Source of the DNA: Verrucomicrobiota bacterium
GTDB lineage: Bacteria > Verrucomicrobiota > Verrucomicrobiia > Chthoniobacterales > UBA10450
Direction of reading: 5' to 3'
DNA length: 11,851 nt
Assembly (NCBI GenBank): GCA_003219395.1
Contig: QHOR01000023.1
Span: 7,612 to 19,462 of the forward strand
A model generated the notes under the pieces. The model did not search any database and was not told where the DNA came from. It saw only the letters and a list, made by a program, of their open reading frames with translations. This document shows positions 1-7,017 of this stretch, piece after piece. The position numbers were made by a program, and so were the translations under genes. How positions within the stretch are numbered: position 1 is the first letter of the stretch; each line of letters opens with the position of its first letter.

Positions 1-1
1 A

Positions 2-379
2 ATCGATCCGCAAATCGCGGCACAGGAGTACCAGGATCAACTCGAACTTTTGGCCGCCCAGCGGGGCGAATCGACTTACCGACACGACCTGATTCTCCTC
101 GGCCTCGGCGACGACGGCCACACCGCATCGCTATTTCCTGGAACTGCTGCATTAGATGAAACGTCCCGAGGAGTGGTGGCAAACTTTGTTCCAAAGCTAG
201 AGGCATGGCGACTGACATTCACCCTGTCGCTGATCAATCACGCGCGACACGTTTGCTTCTTGGTCGGTCCGGCAAAAAGTCCGGATTTAATTGAGTCCAT
301 CCTGGCAGGCAACCCGCAATTTCCGGCCTCAGGAGTCAATCCGTCAGAGGGCGACGTGACATGGATTATCGGGGACTGA
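2..379 (+). CDS. pgl: 6-phosphogluconolactonase, C-terminal part (5' end outside window)
   Basis: The enzyme hydrolyses 6-phosphoglucono-1,5-lactone to 6-phosphogluconate, the second step of the oxidative pentose phosphate pathway, in the cytoplasm. The reading frame is open from base 2, so the start lies upstream; 125 residues are visible, roughly the last half of a family of about 230-260 residues. The diagnostic motif GLGDDGHTASLFPGT is present, as are the preceding HDLILLG strand and the late LVGPAKSPDLIESIL and FPASGV segments typical of the DevB/SOL group. A TTG at base 50 should not be taken as the start, because family-like sequence (AAQEYQDQLELL) precedes it. It ends at TGA 377-379 and converges on the zinc-ribbon gene. 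Such genes often follow zwf, which cannot be checked here. Recognition is strong; only the extent is uncertain. Confidence 0.93.
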   Translation: MDPQIAAQEYQDQLELLAAQRGESTYRHDLILLGLGDDGHTASLFPGTAALDETSRGVVANFVPKLEAWRLTFTLSLINHARHVCFLVGPAKSPDLIESILAGNPQFPASGVNPSEGDVTWIIGD

Positions 380-387
380 TTGTTAGG

Positions 388-426
388 TATCCGCAATTCG
401 TAAATCGCGCCTCGTAACCGATTCAC
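388..426. repeat. attcgtaa-type intergenic filler repeat (copy 1)
   Basis: The gap between two convergent gene ends holds the words aattcg, tcgtaac and cgattcac in that order. A similar series (taattcg, ttcgtaacc, accgaatcacc) occurs at about 10734-10767. The reverse strand translates as YELRIPNN-like peptide, which resembles filler repeats I associate with soil Verrucomicrobiota and Planctomycetes; that association is from memory. Function is unknown. The match between copies is imperfect, so this is a tentative family assignment. Confidence 0.4.
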
Positions 427-445
427 GATGAACGGGTGACGCCTA

Positions 446-859
446 TCAGTACTCTTCGCCCTCGTCCTCCGGTGGCGGCACGACCCGATCATCCACTGCG
501 TACGCATGAAGCATTACCGCGAAGAGATAAAAGAAAAACAGACCGAGGCCCCAGCCCGCCGATGCGAATGCCGCCAACAACACGAAGATCCCCACCGGGA
601 TCGCGCCGAACATCCACAAGAATCCCGCGAGTTTGTGTCCCTTATAAATATGTCCCAAGCCGGGAATGATACTAAAGATAACCGCGATGGCATCGCTCGC
701 TTTGCCTTCGGCTGTGTCGGTTGCGCCGCGGGTCCAATCACATCGGTCACAGCGTTCCGCATTTTTTGGCAAGGGATGCCCGCAGTACGGGCAGGGCATT
801 TTATCGGCCGCATCTTGTTCTGATTGAGCGGCAGGTGCGTCAGTGTACTCCACACTCAT
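446..859 (-). CDS. Small zinc-ribbon membrane protein of unknown function
   Basis: This is a 137-residue protein. An N-terminal zinc ribbon has two CxxC knuckles (CPYC and CDRC; Cys23, Cys26, Cys37, Cys40) and the NAERCDRCDW wording common in bacterial zinc-ribbon proteins. Next come a hydrophobic stretch near residues 56-68 and the loop IPGLGHIYKGHKLAGFLW, resembling the glycine-rich turn of TM2-like small membrane proteins. Two likely helices follow at about 75-97 and 100-118. The C-terminus is acidic (PPPEDEGEEY). The ribbon is probably cytoplasmic. The ATG at 857-859 gives a compact protein, but no Shine-Dalgarno motif precedes it. The gene converges with pgl and diverges from the hydrolase gene across about 90 bp. 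Domain content is clear; the role is not known. Confidence 0.75.
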   Translation of the reverse strand: MSVEYTDAPAAQSEQDAADKMPCPYCGHPLPKNAERCDRCDWTRGATDTAEGKASDAIAVIFSIIPGLGHIYKGHKLAGFLWMFGAIPVGIFVLLAAFASAGWGLGLFFFYLFAVMLHAYAVDDRVVPPPEDEGEEY

Positions 860-948
860 TCAATTATTGAAGGCAGGCACGCGGAATTCGTCAAGCAAAC
901 TTGCAGTTGGCCGCGAGATAACGATTCGATAGACTCCGCAGCAAGGAA

Positions 949-1866
949 TTGAACGGCACGCTTCTCCTTTTTCTCGGATTCTCCACGCAAGTTTTAAGCG
1001 CGGGGCTGAACTCTCATGCGGATCTGGTCGCCAGGGATTCTGGGCCGATGTCCCGCGACGGAGTGCAGGTGACTTACCTTGGCACAAACGGCTACCAATT
1101 TGAGTTCAACAACCACGCTCTTCTGGTGGATCCCTATTTTTCGCGTGCCGATCTCTTGAATATCGCGCTTGGTTCCCGTCTTCTGCCAAACGCGGCACGC
1201 GTTACGGAGGGAATGCGGCATCTCGCGCCCAATCCCGAAGCGATCCTGGTCACTCATAGTCATTTCGATCACCTGCTCGATGCTCCGACTATCGTGTCGA
1301 GAACGCATGCTCGGCTCATTGGCTCAGTCTCAGCTGTCGACCTTGCGAAGCGAGAGGGCGTTCCAGGCGGCGACGCAGTAACATCCGGAGATGTGCGGCG
1401 GATTGGGCCATGGACAATTCGCGTGTTGGCCGCCACGCACGATCGCCTTTTTGGTAAGGTTCCTTTCGATCACCGTGAAACGAACGGTTCTGGCCCGCCG
1501 CAACATCCGGCTGACTGGATTTGTGGCGAACCGCTGGCGTTTTTTATCGAAGTCGGCGGTCAGCGCATTTATATCGATTCCGGTGGGACGCCTGAGCTGT
1601 TGCCGCCCCGTGAGCGCGTCGATCTTGCAATTCTGGGCATGGCACTCCCAGATTCACGGGCACGACTGCCTGCCGCGCTCGAACATTTGCAGCCACGCTA
1701 TGTTTTACCGAGCCATCAGGACAATTTCTTTCGGCCGCTGAACTTAGGATTTCAATTCGGGCCTCTTACCGATTTTCCGCGGGTCCGTCACGATTGCGAA
1801 CAAGCAAATCGCGGCCGCTTAATTCTGCTCGATTATTTTCGACCATGGACACTACCGCGAAAATGA
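949..1866 (+). CDS. Metallo-beta-lactamase-fold hydrolase, possibly exported (UlaG-like)
   Basis: This is a 305-residue protein of the metallo-beta-lactamase superfamily. The strand VTYLGTNGYQFEF and ALLVDPYF open the fold, followed by the metal motif HSHFDH (His103, His105, Asp107, His108). Likely further ligands are His164 in ATHD, Asp210 in YIDSGG and His256 in PSHQDN, so the metal set looks complete and an active hydrolase is expected. The layout resembles UlaG-type lactonases and related 'L-ascorbate-6-phosphate lactonase-like' proteins; the substrate cannot be read from sequence. With the TTG start at 949 the first 18 residues are hydrophobic and signal-like (LLLFLGFSTQVLSA). The AAGGA at 943-947 is too close to that TTG to be a good ribosome site. 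The ATG at 1048 would give a 272-residue cytoplasmic form starting just before the fold. The stop TGA overlaps the likely cyclase ATG. Confidence 0.83.
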   Translation: MNGTLLLFLGFSTQVLSAGLNSHADLVARDSGPMSRDGVQVTYLGTNGYQFEFNNHALLVDPYFSRADLLNIALGSRLLPNAARVTEGMRHLAPNPEAILVTHSHFDHLLDAPTIVSRTHARLIGSVSAVDLAKREGVPGGDAVTSGDVRRIGPWTIRVLAATHDRLFGKVPFDHRETNGSGPPQHPADWICGEPLAFFIEVGGQRIYIDSGGTPELLPPRERVDLAILGMALPDSRARLPAALEHLQPRYVLPSHQDNFFRPLNLGFQFGPLTDFPRVRHDCEQANRGRLILLDYFRPWTLPRK

Positions 1867-3404
1867 CTCGCACTCGCGAACGCTACGGTCTTCTCATTAC
1901 CGCGCTGGCGCCGGTGGTTCCACAAATTCTCGGGAGCGCATTCAACATCTGGTACAACACAACTGTCATTCAGCCGTTACTCGTTTCTCCCGCGTTGAAG
2001 CAGCGTTTTCTCGAAACCGTCGTGGTTTACAATTTGGTCGTCTATCCGATCGGCGTCTTTTTGTGGCTCAGGCGAATTTTCTCGTTTCGTAATTTATTTC
2101 ACCGTCTGTGCGCGGCATCAGCTGTCGATTCTACGTCGCTTGCGACAGCCCGACGCCGATTGATTCACCTGCCATGGTTTGCCGCCGCAATTTGCTGTGG
2201 TGCCTGGTTTTTGTGCATTCCCGTTTTTATCGGCGCGCTTCTGGATGTTCAAAATCCGCTTGATCCGCGATTGATCATGCATCTGCCGATTTCGTTTTGC
2301 GTTTCAGGATTCATCGCAGTGACTCATTCATTTTTCCTGGTCGAATTGGCGAGTTACTGGGGATTGTTTCCCGTCTTCTTCAAAGACGAACGCGCCGATC
2401 TTACCCCAAATGTCTTTACACTTTCGCTGCGCGGCCGTGGAATTTTGTGGGCTGTATCCGCGTCAATCTGCCCGATCGCTTCACTTTTGTTGCTTATGTT
2501 CGCACCGAGGTCGCCGACCATTAATGCGGAATGGTTCGCCGTCTTTGTAGGTGTGGTCGGTATCACGTTCGGAGTTTTCACCGCGTTGATGATGAGCTGG
2601 CTGGTTGCGAAACCGATTGATCAGCTGCGTGCCGCAGCGGACGCAGTATCGCGTGGGCGGTTCGATATCGATCTGGGAATAGCGCGGGCAGACGAATTTG
2701 GACGGTTGTTGGGCGAATTCGATAACATGGTTCGAGCGCTCAGAGATAAGGAGAAATTGCGTCAGACATTCGGCTTGCACGTCGGCAAGCGCGCAGCTGA
2801 ACAAATTCTGGCACACGACCCCGGATTGAGCGGAGTCGAGGAAGAGATCACCGTAATGTTTGTGGACATGCGTTCCTGGACCGCGCGAACAAGCGTATCT
2901 GCACCCAGAGACGTGGTCGAAGTAATGAACGATTTTTTTCGGGTAACCGTACTCGTCGTCGAGGAAAAACATCGCGGGATGGTGAACAAATATTTAGGCG
3001 ACGGGTTCATGGCGATTTTCGGTGTGGGCGATTCGGCCGGCAATCATGCCGACGATGCCGTTGCGGCCGGTCAGGAAATTCTGTGTGCAGTGAGACAGCT
3101 GAATGACGATCTTGCGGCAAAAGGTCGCGCACCGATCGAAATCGGAATTGGAATTCATTCGGGGCCGGCGATTGTGGGGAGCATCGGCTCGCCCCAAAGA
3201 CTCGAGTTCACCGCCATCGGGAATACTGTGAACATCGCTTCTCGTATGCAGGGATTGACGAAGACGACGGGGAGACCGCTGCTGGTGACGGCGGCGGTGC
3301 GAGATCGGTCCGGCGATTCGTTCAGCTTTGAGGAACTTCCGCCGCAGGCAGTCCGCGGGATCGATGAACCATTATCGATTTTCGCCGTGCAACACGAAAC
3401 ATAA
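1863..3404 (+). CDS. Six-TM, HAMP-linked class III adenylate/guanylate cyclase
   Basis: This is a membrane nucleotidyl cyclase expected to make cAMP (or cGMP) from NTP. From ATG 1863 it has 513 residues. About six hydrophobic helices lie near 10-31, 52-69, 104-127, 139-161, 193-213 and 224-247. A HAMP linker follows (about 248-300), then the catalytic domain (about 328-480). Two metal aspartates are present, Asp335 (MFVDMRSWT) and Asp380 (NKYLGDGFMAIFG). Lys376 sits four residues before Asp380, and Asn457 and Arg461 (VNIASR) occupy the transition-state positions, with the spacing of mycobacterial class III enzymes. Thr450 replaces the purine-selecting Asp, as in class IIIb. The layout resembles the mycobacterial Rv1318c/Rv3645 group. 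The start at 1863 overlaps the hydrolase stop as ATGA, suggesting translational coupling; an in-frame ATG at 1845 would add six residues. Confidence 0.92.
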   Translation: MTRTRERYGLLITALAPVVPQILGSAFNIWYNTTVIQPLLVSPALKQRFLETVVVYNLVVYPIGVFLWLRRIFSFRNLFHRLCAASAVDSTSLATARRRLIHLPWFAAAICCGAWFLCIPVFIGALLDVQNPLDPRLIMHLPISFCVSGFIAVTHSFFLVELASYWGLFPVFFKDERADLTPNVFTLSLRGRGILWAVSASICPIASLLLLMFAPRSPTINAEWFAVFVGVVGITFGVFTALMMSWLVAKPIDQLRAAADAVSRGRFDIDLGIARADEFGRLLGEFDNMVRALRDKEKLRQTFGLHVGKRAAEQILAHDPGLSGVEEEITVMFVDMRSWTARTSVSAPRDVVEVMNDFFRVTVLVVEEKHRGMVNKYLGDGFMAIFGVGDSAGNHADDAVAAGQEILCAVRQLNDDLAAKGRAPIEIGIGIHSGPAIVGSIGSPQRLEFTAIGNTVNIASRMQGLTKTTGRPLLVTAAVRDRSGDSFSFEELPPQAVRGIDEPLSIFAVQHET

Positions 3405-3406
3405 TC

Positions 3407-4162
3407 ATGACGTTGCTCTCTCAGATTGTTCACTATGCGGATGATTTTTTGCGTATTCGTGAAATAGGCGACTGGGACAATGCGCTTAATGGCCTGCAAA
3501 TTGAGAACTCCGGAGGCGTTACCAAAATCGGAGCGAGCGTTGATGTCTCGACACGAGTTCTGATCGCCGCGTCAAAACAGAATGTCGATCTCTTGATCGT
3601 GCATCACGGTTTATTTTGGCCCGGCCTGCAACCGGTGACTGGAGTGCTGCGTCGGCAACTGGAGCTCGCGTTTGAGAACAACATCGCGCTTTACAGCGCA
3701 CATCTCCCGCTCGATCTCCATCCGCAGCTTGGTAACAACGCGCAGCTCGCTGCAGCGCTCGGACTTAAATCCAATCGGCCGTTCTTCGAGGAAAAAGGTC
3801 AATTGGTCGGCGTGAAGTCGTGCGCTTCTTTGCCGCGCGATGAACTGAATCGCAAATTGCAAAAAGTACTAAGTGGTCCCGTAAAGGCCTTCATGTTCGG
3901 TCCAAAGAAAACCGAGACCATCGGGATCATCACCGGCGGAGCGGGCTCGGAGATTTTCAGGGTTGCGCGGGAGGAAATCGATACTTTTGTCACCGGCGAA
4001 GCGCCGCATTGGGCGGCAGTGGCGGCCGACGAGCTTGAGATGAATCTTCTGCTCGGAGGACATTATGCTACTGAGGTCTTTGGCGTAAAAGCGCTGGCCG
4101 CGCATTTATCCAAACGGTTTAAAATCCCGTGGGTCTTCATTGATTGCCCAACCGGAATGTGA
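3407..4162 (+). CDS. NIF3-family dinuclear metal-binding protein (GTP cyclohydrolase I type 2 homolog)
   Basis: This is a 251-residue NIF3/YbgI-family protein, usual length for the short bacterial form. Family members form toroidal hexamers with a two-metal site; the cellular reaction is unsettled, and the 'GTP cyclohydrolase 1 type 2' label is historical. Family landmarks are W-N-GLQIE near the N-terminus (residues 23-33), the metal pair His66-His67 in LLIVHHGLFW, Asp103 in HLPLDLHP, and the C-terminal GGHYATEVFGVKAL carrying His219 and Glu223. All expected metal ligands are present. TGGAGSEIF (176-184) is also typical. The ATG lies two bases after the cyclase stop, so co-transcription is very likely, although no ribosome site is visible. 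A cofactor or nucleotide-repair role has been proposed for the family, but nothing here proves a link to cyclic nucleotides. Confidence 0.93.
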   Translation: MTLLSQIVHYADDFLRIREIGDWDNALNGLQIENSGGVTKIGASVDVSTRVLIAASKQNVDLLIVHHGLFWPGLQPVTGVLRRQLELAFENNIALYSAHLPLDLHPQLGNNAQLAAALGLKSNRPFFEEKGQLVGVKSCASLPRDELNRKLQKVLSGPVKAFMFGPKKTETIGIITGGAGSEIFRVAREEIDTFVTGEAPHWAAVAADELEMNLLLGGHYATEVFGVKALAAHLSKRFKIPWVFIDCPTGM

Positions 4163-4165
4163 GCG

Positions 4166-4198
4166 AAATGACGAAGCCCGAATGACGAATGATGAAAC
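4166..4198 (+). repeat. Short atgacgaa-type dispersed repeat (MTNDE-coding)
   Basis: Directly after the NIF3 stop, the word atgacgaa occurs at 4168-4175 and 4182-4189, followed by atgatgaa at 4189-4196. The first two copies are 14 bases apart. Translated, this gives NDEARMTNDE-type peptide, a wording I recall from many spurious small ORFs in Verrucomicrobiota and Planctomycetes. The repeat supplies the only good ATG (4182) for the broken protease downstream, so the first ten residues predicted there may be repeat-derived. Confidence 0.55.
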
Positions 4199-5079
4199 TA
4201 GGTCGAAGCACATTGGACGTTTTCGCATTGTCCTAGCTGTTCTCGTGATCATTCCGTCTTCGACCGTGGCCTCGGTCAAAGGCGGTCGCCCAACACAGCT
4301 TACGGGATACCAGGCCGTCCGAGTCCATTATACCCCTCTGAATAAAATGGTGATGCCCGTCCGAATCAACGGGCAGCCGGCAAATTTGCTTGTGGATACC
4401 GGCTCCAATCAAATGATCTTGGATGCGGCCTCGGCCGAATCATTTGGGGTTCAACCGTCGCAACGCGATCTGCGCTATATCCAGTTTACGCGAATTAATG
4501 GGCAGTTACTTCCGGTTGGGTTCGCGCGAAGTCTGATAGCTGGCGGCATGAATTTTGGCAGCATGCTGGTGGCGCTGCGCGATTCCACGGTACAAAGCCG
4601 TAATCAATTGCCGGACGAAATTCATTTTCTTTCACATCGATCGAACGCGGCAAATGGATCTCAGCTCGGTTGCCTCGGCGGAGAAATTTACCAGAATCCC
4701 TTTGCGGCGAGCAGAGAGCGGCGCGTTAACTGTGCCGTGCTCGATCCATGGCTAACCGGCTCGTTTGCTCCTCGATACCGGCGCATTTATCACGATATTT
4801 CACGACGATTTTCTGAAATCGGCCGGCATTCCTTTGGAAGCAACACGGATCTCTGCGCATTTTGCTCGCGGTTTGGCGCGGAAAGTTCGTGCAGGGCAAA
4901 TCGACGATCTTAAGATTGGCGACTTCGAAACGCCGCCGGCGAAATTTGGCGTTACCTCATTGCCAAACTTTACCTTGCTGCAAGGCAGCGCCAAAATCAG
5001 CGGGATTCTGGGGATGGATAAGCTCTACGACTGGCATGGCATCATTGACCTCGACAGGATGAACCTGTTTTTGAAATAG
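4182..5079 (+). pseudogene. Broken tandem retropepsin-like aspartyl protease (exported)
   Basis: The gene once encoded about 300 or more residues: a signal-like segment (RFRIVLAVLVIIPSSTVAS) and two retropepsin-like domains. Domain 1 is read in the frame of ATG 4182 and contains GQPANLLVDTGS (catalytic Asp72). Near 4579-4591 homologous coding shifts by +1 into the frame reading YKAVINCRTKFIFF, the usual closing strand of such a domain, and the expected GILG-type segment before it is missing; a deletion with frameshift is likely. The new frame continues through FTRIPLRRAESGALTVPC to TAA at 4753-4755, then carries on as PARLLLDTGA (second catalytic Asp), SGILGMDKLYDW and GIIDLDRMNLFLK to the stop at 5077-5079. 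Two independent lesions argue for a pseudogene; assembly error is the alternative. Intact relatives are secreted or periplasmic proteases of unknown substrate. Confidence 0.78.
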
Positions 5080-5349
5080 CAACCTGGGACCCCATCCTAA
5101 CCCGTAGTCGTCTGTGACCGATGTAAACGGATTATAGAGGGTTGAATGTCTGCGGTGCAGGGCACGTGGGCGAACAGATCGTCTAGTCGCGATGCTGCCA
5201 GCGCGCGGATACGGGCTCGAGAAACTCTAATCTCCTACAGGACATCGCGCTGCGCCGCCCGATCTTCACAGCGCCGACGATCCTCTCATGTCCGCGCCAT
5301 GTAAAGTTTTTGCTTTCGTAAATCGTCATACATTGTTCTTTGTTCGCCG
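5080..5349. other. 270-bp gene-free stretch before murJ
   Basis: I see no convincing coding sequence between the broken protease and murJ. The block 5187-5290 is GC-rich and contains an imperfect dyad (gcgctg at 5247-5252, cagcgc at 5269-5274, 16-base loop). The last 50 bases are AT-richer (gtaaagtttttgctttcgta and onward), and tacatt at 5329-5334 could be a -10 element, but no matching -35 box is evident. This part must hold the murJ promoter unless murJ is read through from the cyclase cluster. An old repeat or a small RNA in the GC-rich block cannot be excluded. Confidence 0.4.
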
Positions 5350-6942
5350 ATGACTGCGGCTGAAGATCGGCGAGGAAGCACACGCGCGGCAGGAATCGTT
5401 GGCATGGCGATTCTGTCGAGTAGGCTGCTCGGCTTGATTCGCGAAATGGTCTTTGCCGGTCTTTTCGGCGCCGGAAGAAATCTCGATGCGTTCCTGATGG
5501 CGTTTCGATTGCCGAATCTGCTGCGTGATTTGTTTGCTGAAGGCGCACTCTCCACGGCATTCATCACGACCTTTTCGAAGAAAATCGCGGTTGATGGGGA
5601 TGAATCGGCATGGCGTCTGGCGAACAAAGTTGCGACGCTCACGGCTGTTTTCATGAGCGTAGTCACGCTGCTCGGTATCGTGTTTGCCCCACAGCTGGTC
5701 GACCTTTTAACATGGGGCAGTTGGTCACCGGACAAGACCGCGCTGACTATTTTGCTCACGCGCATCATGTGGCCATTCATGTTGCTGGTGTCGCTCGCCG
5801 CTTTGGTGATGGGCATGCTTAATGCCAAGCATGTCTTCGGCCCGCCGGCCATGGCCTCGAGTTATTTTAATCTCGGTTCAATTATCGGCGGAGTCGCAAT
5901 TGGCTGGTGGCTGGATCCGCATTTCGGTGCGCGCTCGCTGGTGGGATTGGCTATCGGGACACTGGTCGGCGGAGCCTGGCAATTGGCGGGACAATTCCCT
6001 TCTCTTTGGCGCGTTGGTTACAAATATCACGCGGATTTTCAGTGGCGCGATGAAGGCGTCGGAGCTGTGCTCACGCTGATGGGGCCCGCCGTGATCGCTG
6101 CCAGTGCCGTGCAGGTGAACGTGCTCATCAACAGCGGATTTGCGGCCAGCCTTGGAAATGGTCCAGTCAGTTGGTTGAACATTGCGTTTCGCTTGATGCA
6201 ATTGCCCCTCGGACTTTTCGGCGTTGCGATCGGAACCGTGACCCTCCCGCTGGTATCTAAAAGTGCGGCTGTTGGCAACGTTGACGAGTTCCGTGCAATT
6301 CTGGCTCGTGGAATCAGGCTCGCATTTTTGCTTACCATTCCATCTGCAATTGGATTGGCGATGTTTGCGTCGCCCATTATCAGCGTCATCTATCAACACG
6401 GGCGATTTACCGCGGAAATGACACGCGAGACTGCCGGTGCGCTGGAATTCTACGCGGTCGGACTTGTTTGCTATGCGGGTTTGAGGGTGTTAACGCCCGC
6501 GTTTTACGCGATCGGCAAACGCAACACGCCAATGATCATCAGTTTCCTTGCCATCGGCGCGAATCTTTTTCTGAACTGGCTTTTTACATTTCGGCTCGGC
6601 TGGGGACATCGCGGCCTCGCCTTTTCCACAAGCCTGGTTGCGACCATAAACTTCCTGTCGCTTTACGCGTTAATGCGAAGCCACGTGCGACGGATGGAAA
6701 CGCAGCAGCTACTAATCGGGCTTGGAAAACTGTGTCTTGCCGGCGCGGTACTGGCATTAGTCTGCTGGGCGGCAAACTACTGGTGGCTTGGTGCCTGGGC
6801 GCAACTCCGCTTCTTCCCGAAGTTATGCGAGTTACTGGTCGCGATCGCGCTCGGCGCTGCGGCATTCTTTGGCTGCGCATACTTGCTGCGCATGAGCGAA
6901 GTGGAGGACATCGTCGATATCTTTCGCCGGCGATTTCATTGA
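5350..6942 (+). CDS. murJ: MurJ-type lipid II flippase
   Basis: This integral membrane protein of the MOP superfamily moves lipid II across the cytoplasmic membrane for peptidoglycan synthesis. It has 530 residues, usual for MurJ (about 510-530), and a run of hydrophobic helices consistent with the 14-TM fold. The N-terminal signature SSRLLGLIREMVFAGLFGAG is intact. Residues matching functionally important E. coli positions are present: Arg25, Arg31, Asp46 and Arg59 (E. coli 18, 24, 39 and 52, a constant offset of seven), and Arg281 in AFRLMQLPLGLFGVAIGT (E. coli Arg270). NLLRDLFAEGALSTAFI is also a MurJ hallmark. ATG 5350 precedes the conserved N-terminus by about 15 residues; no Shine-Dalgarno motif is visible. 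A hairpin begins right behind the stop. No cell-wall genes flank it here. Confidence 0.96.
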   Translation: MTAAEDRRGSTRAAGIVGMAILSSRLLGLIREMVFAGLFGAGRNLDAFLMAFRLPNLLRDLFAEGALSTAFITTFSKKIAVDGDESAWRLANKVATLTAVFMSVVTLLGIVFAPQLVDLLTWGSWSPDKTALTILLTRIMWPFMLLVSLAALVMGMLNAKHVFGPPAMASSYFNLGSIIGGVAIGWWLDPHFGARSLVGLAIGTLVGGAWQLAGQFPSLWRVGYKYHADFQWRDEGVGAVLTLMGPAVIAASAVQVNVLINSGFAASLGNGPVSWLNIAFRLMQLPLGLFGVAIGTVTLPLVSKSAAVGNVDEFRAILARGIRLAFLLTIPSAIGLAMFASPIISVIYQHGRFTAEMTRETAGALEFYAVGLVCYAGLRVLTPAFYAIGKRNTPMIISFLAIGANLFLNWLFTFRLGWGHRGLAFSTSLVATINFLSLYALMRSHVRRMETQQLLIGLGKLCLAGAVLALVCWAANYWWLGAWAQLRFFPKLCELLVAIALGAAAFFGCAYLLRMSEVEDIVDIFRRRFH

Positions 6943-6962
6943 CACCGGCTTTCAAGCCGGTG
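6943..6962. repeat. Hairpin A: caccggctt / aagccggtg dyad after murJ
   Basis: A 9-bp perfect inverted repeat (caccggctt, 6943-6951; aagccggtg, 6954-6962) with a two-base spacer starts at the base after the murJ stop codon. There is no T-tract behind it, so it fits a REP-like dyad better than a classic terminator, though it could slow 3' decay of the murJ transcript. Its core resembles hairpin C about 75 bases downstream. Confidence 0.75.
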
Positions 6963-6982
6963 GTCTACGAGCGGCTCAGTGG

Positions 6983-7000
6983 AAGCCGTTTAAACGGCTT
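6983..7000. repeat. Hairpin B: 18-bp perfect palindrome, possible terminator
   Basis: The 18 bases from 6983 to 7000 (aagccgttt followed by aaacggctt) form a perfect palindrome. On the plus strand the run continues as four T in total (6999-7002) and then cc, so it could act as a weak intrinsic terminator for murJ; the T-run is short. A factor-binding palindrome is another reading. Confidence 0.6.
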
Positions 7001-7017
7001 TTCCCATTGCGTATGGC

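Noticed and set aside
1794..1862. Upstream starts for the cyclase, including ATG 1845
   Set aside because: The earlier codons overlap the hydrolase gene deeply. ATG 1845 remains possible, but the ATGA overlap at 1863 is the more usual coupled arrangement.
2481..2972. Long minus-strand reading frame of about 160 codons within the cyclase gene
   Set aside because: It is antisense to a well-supported conserved domain and its translation shows no domain or membrane pattern of its own.
4765..5079. Independent small single-domain protease starting at TTG 4765
   Set aside because: The coding resemblance extends upstream across the TAA, and the TTG would remove the strand that precedes the catalytic Asp; a broken double-domain gene explains more.
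5286..5852. Minus-strand reading frame of 188 codons opposite the murJ start
   Set aside because: Low-complexity composition and no recognisable motif; it mirrors the strongly supported murJ coding strand.
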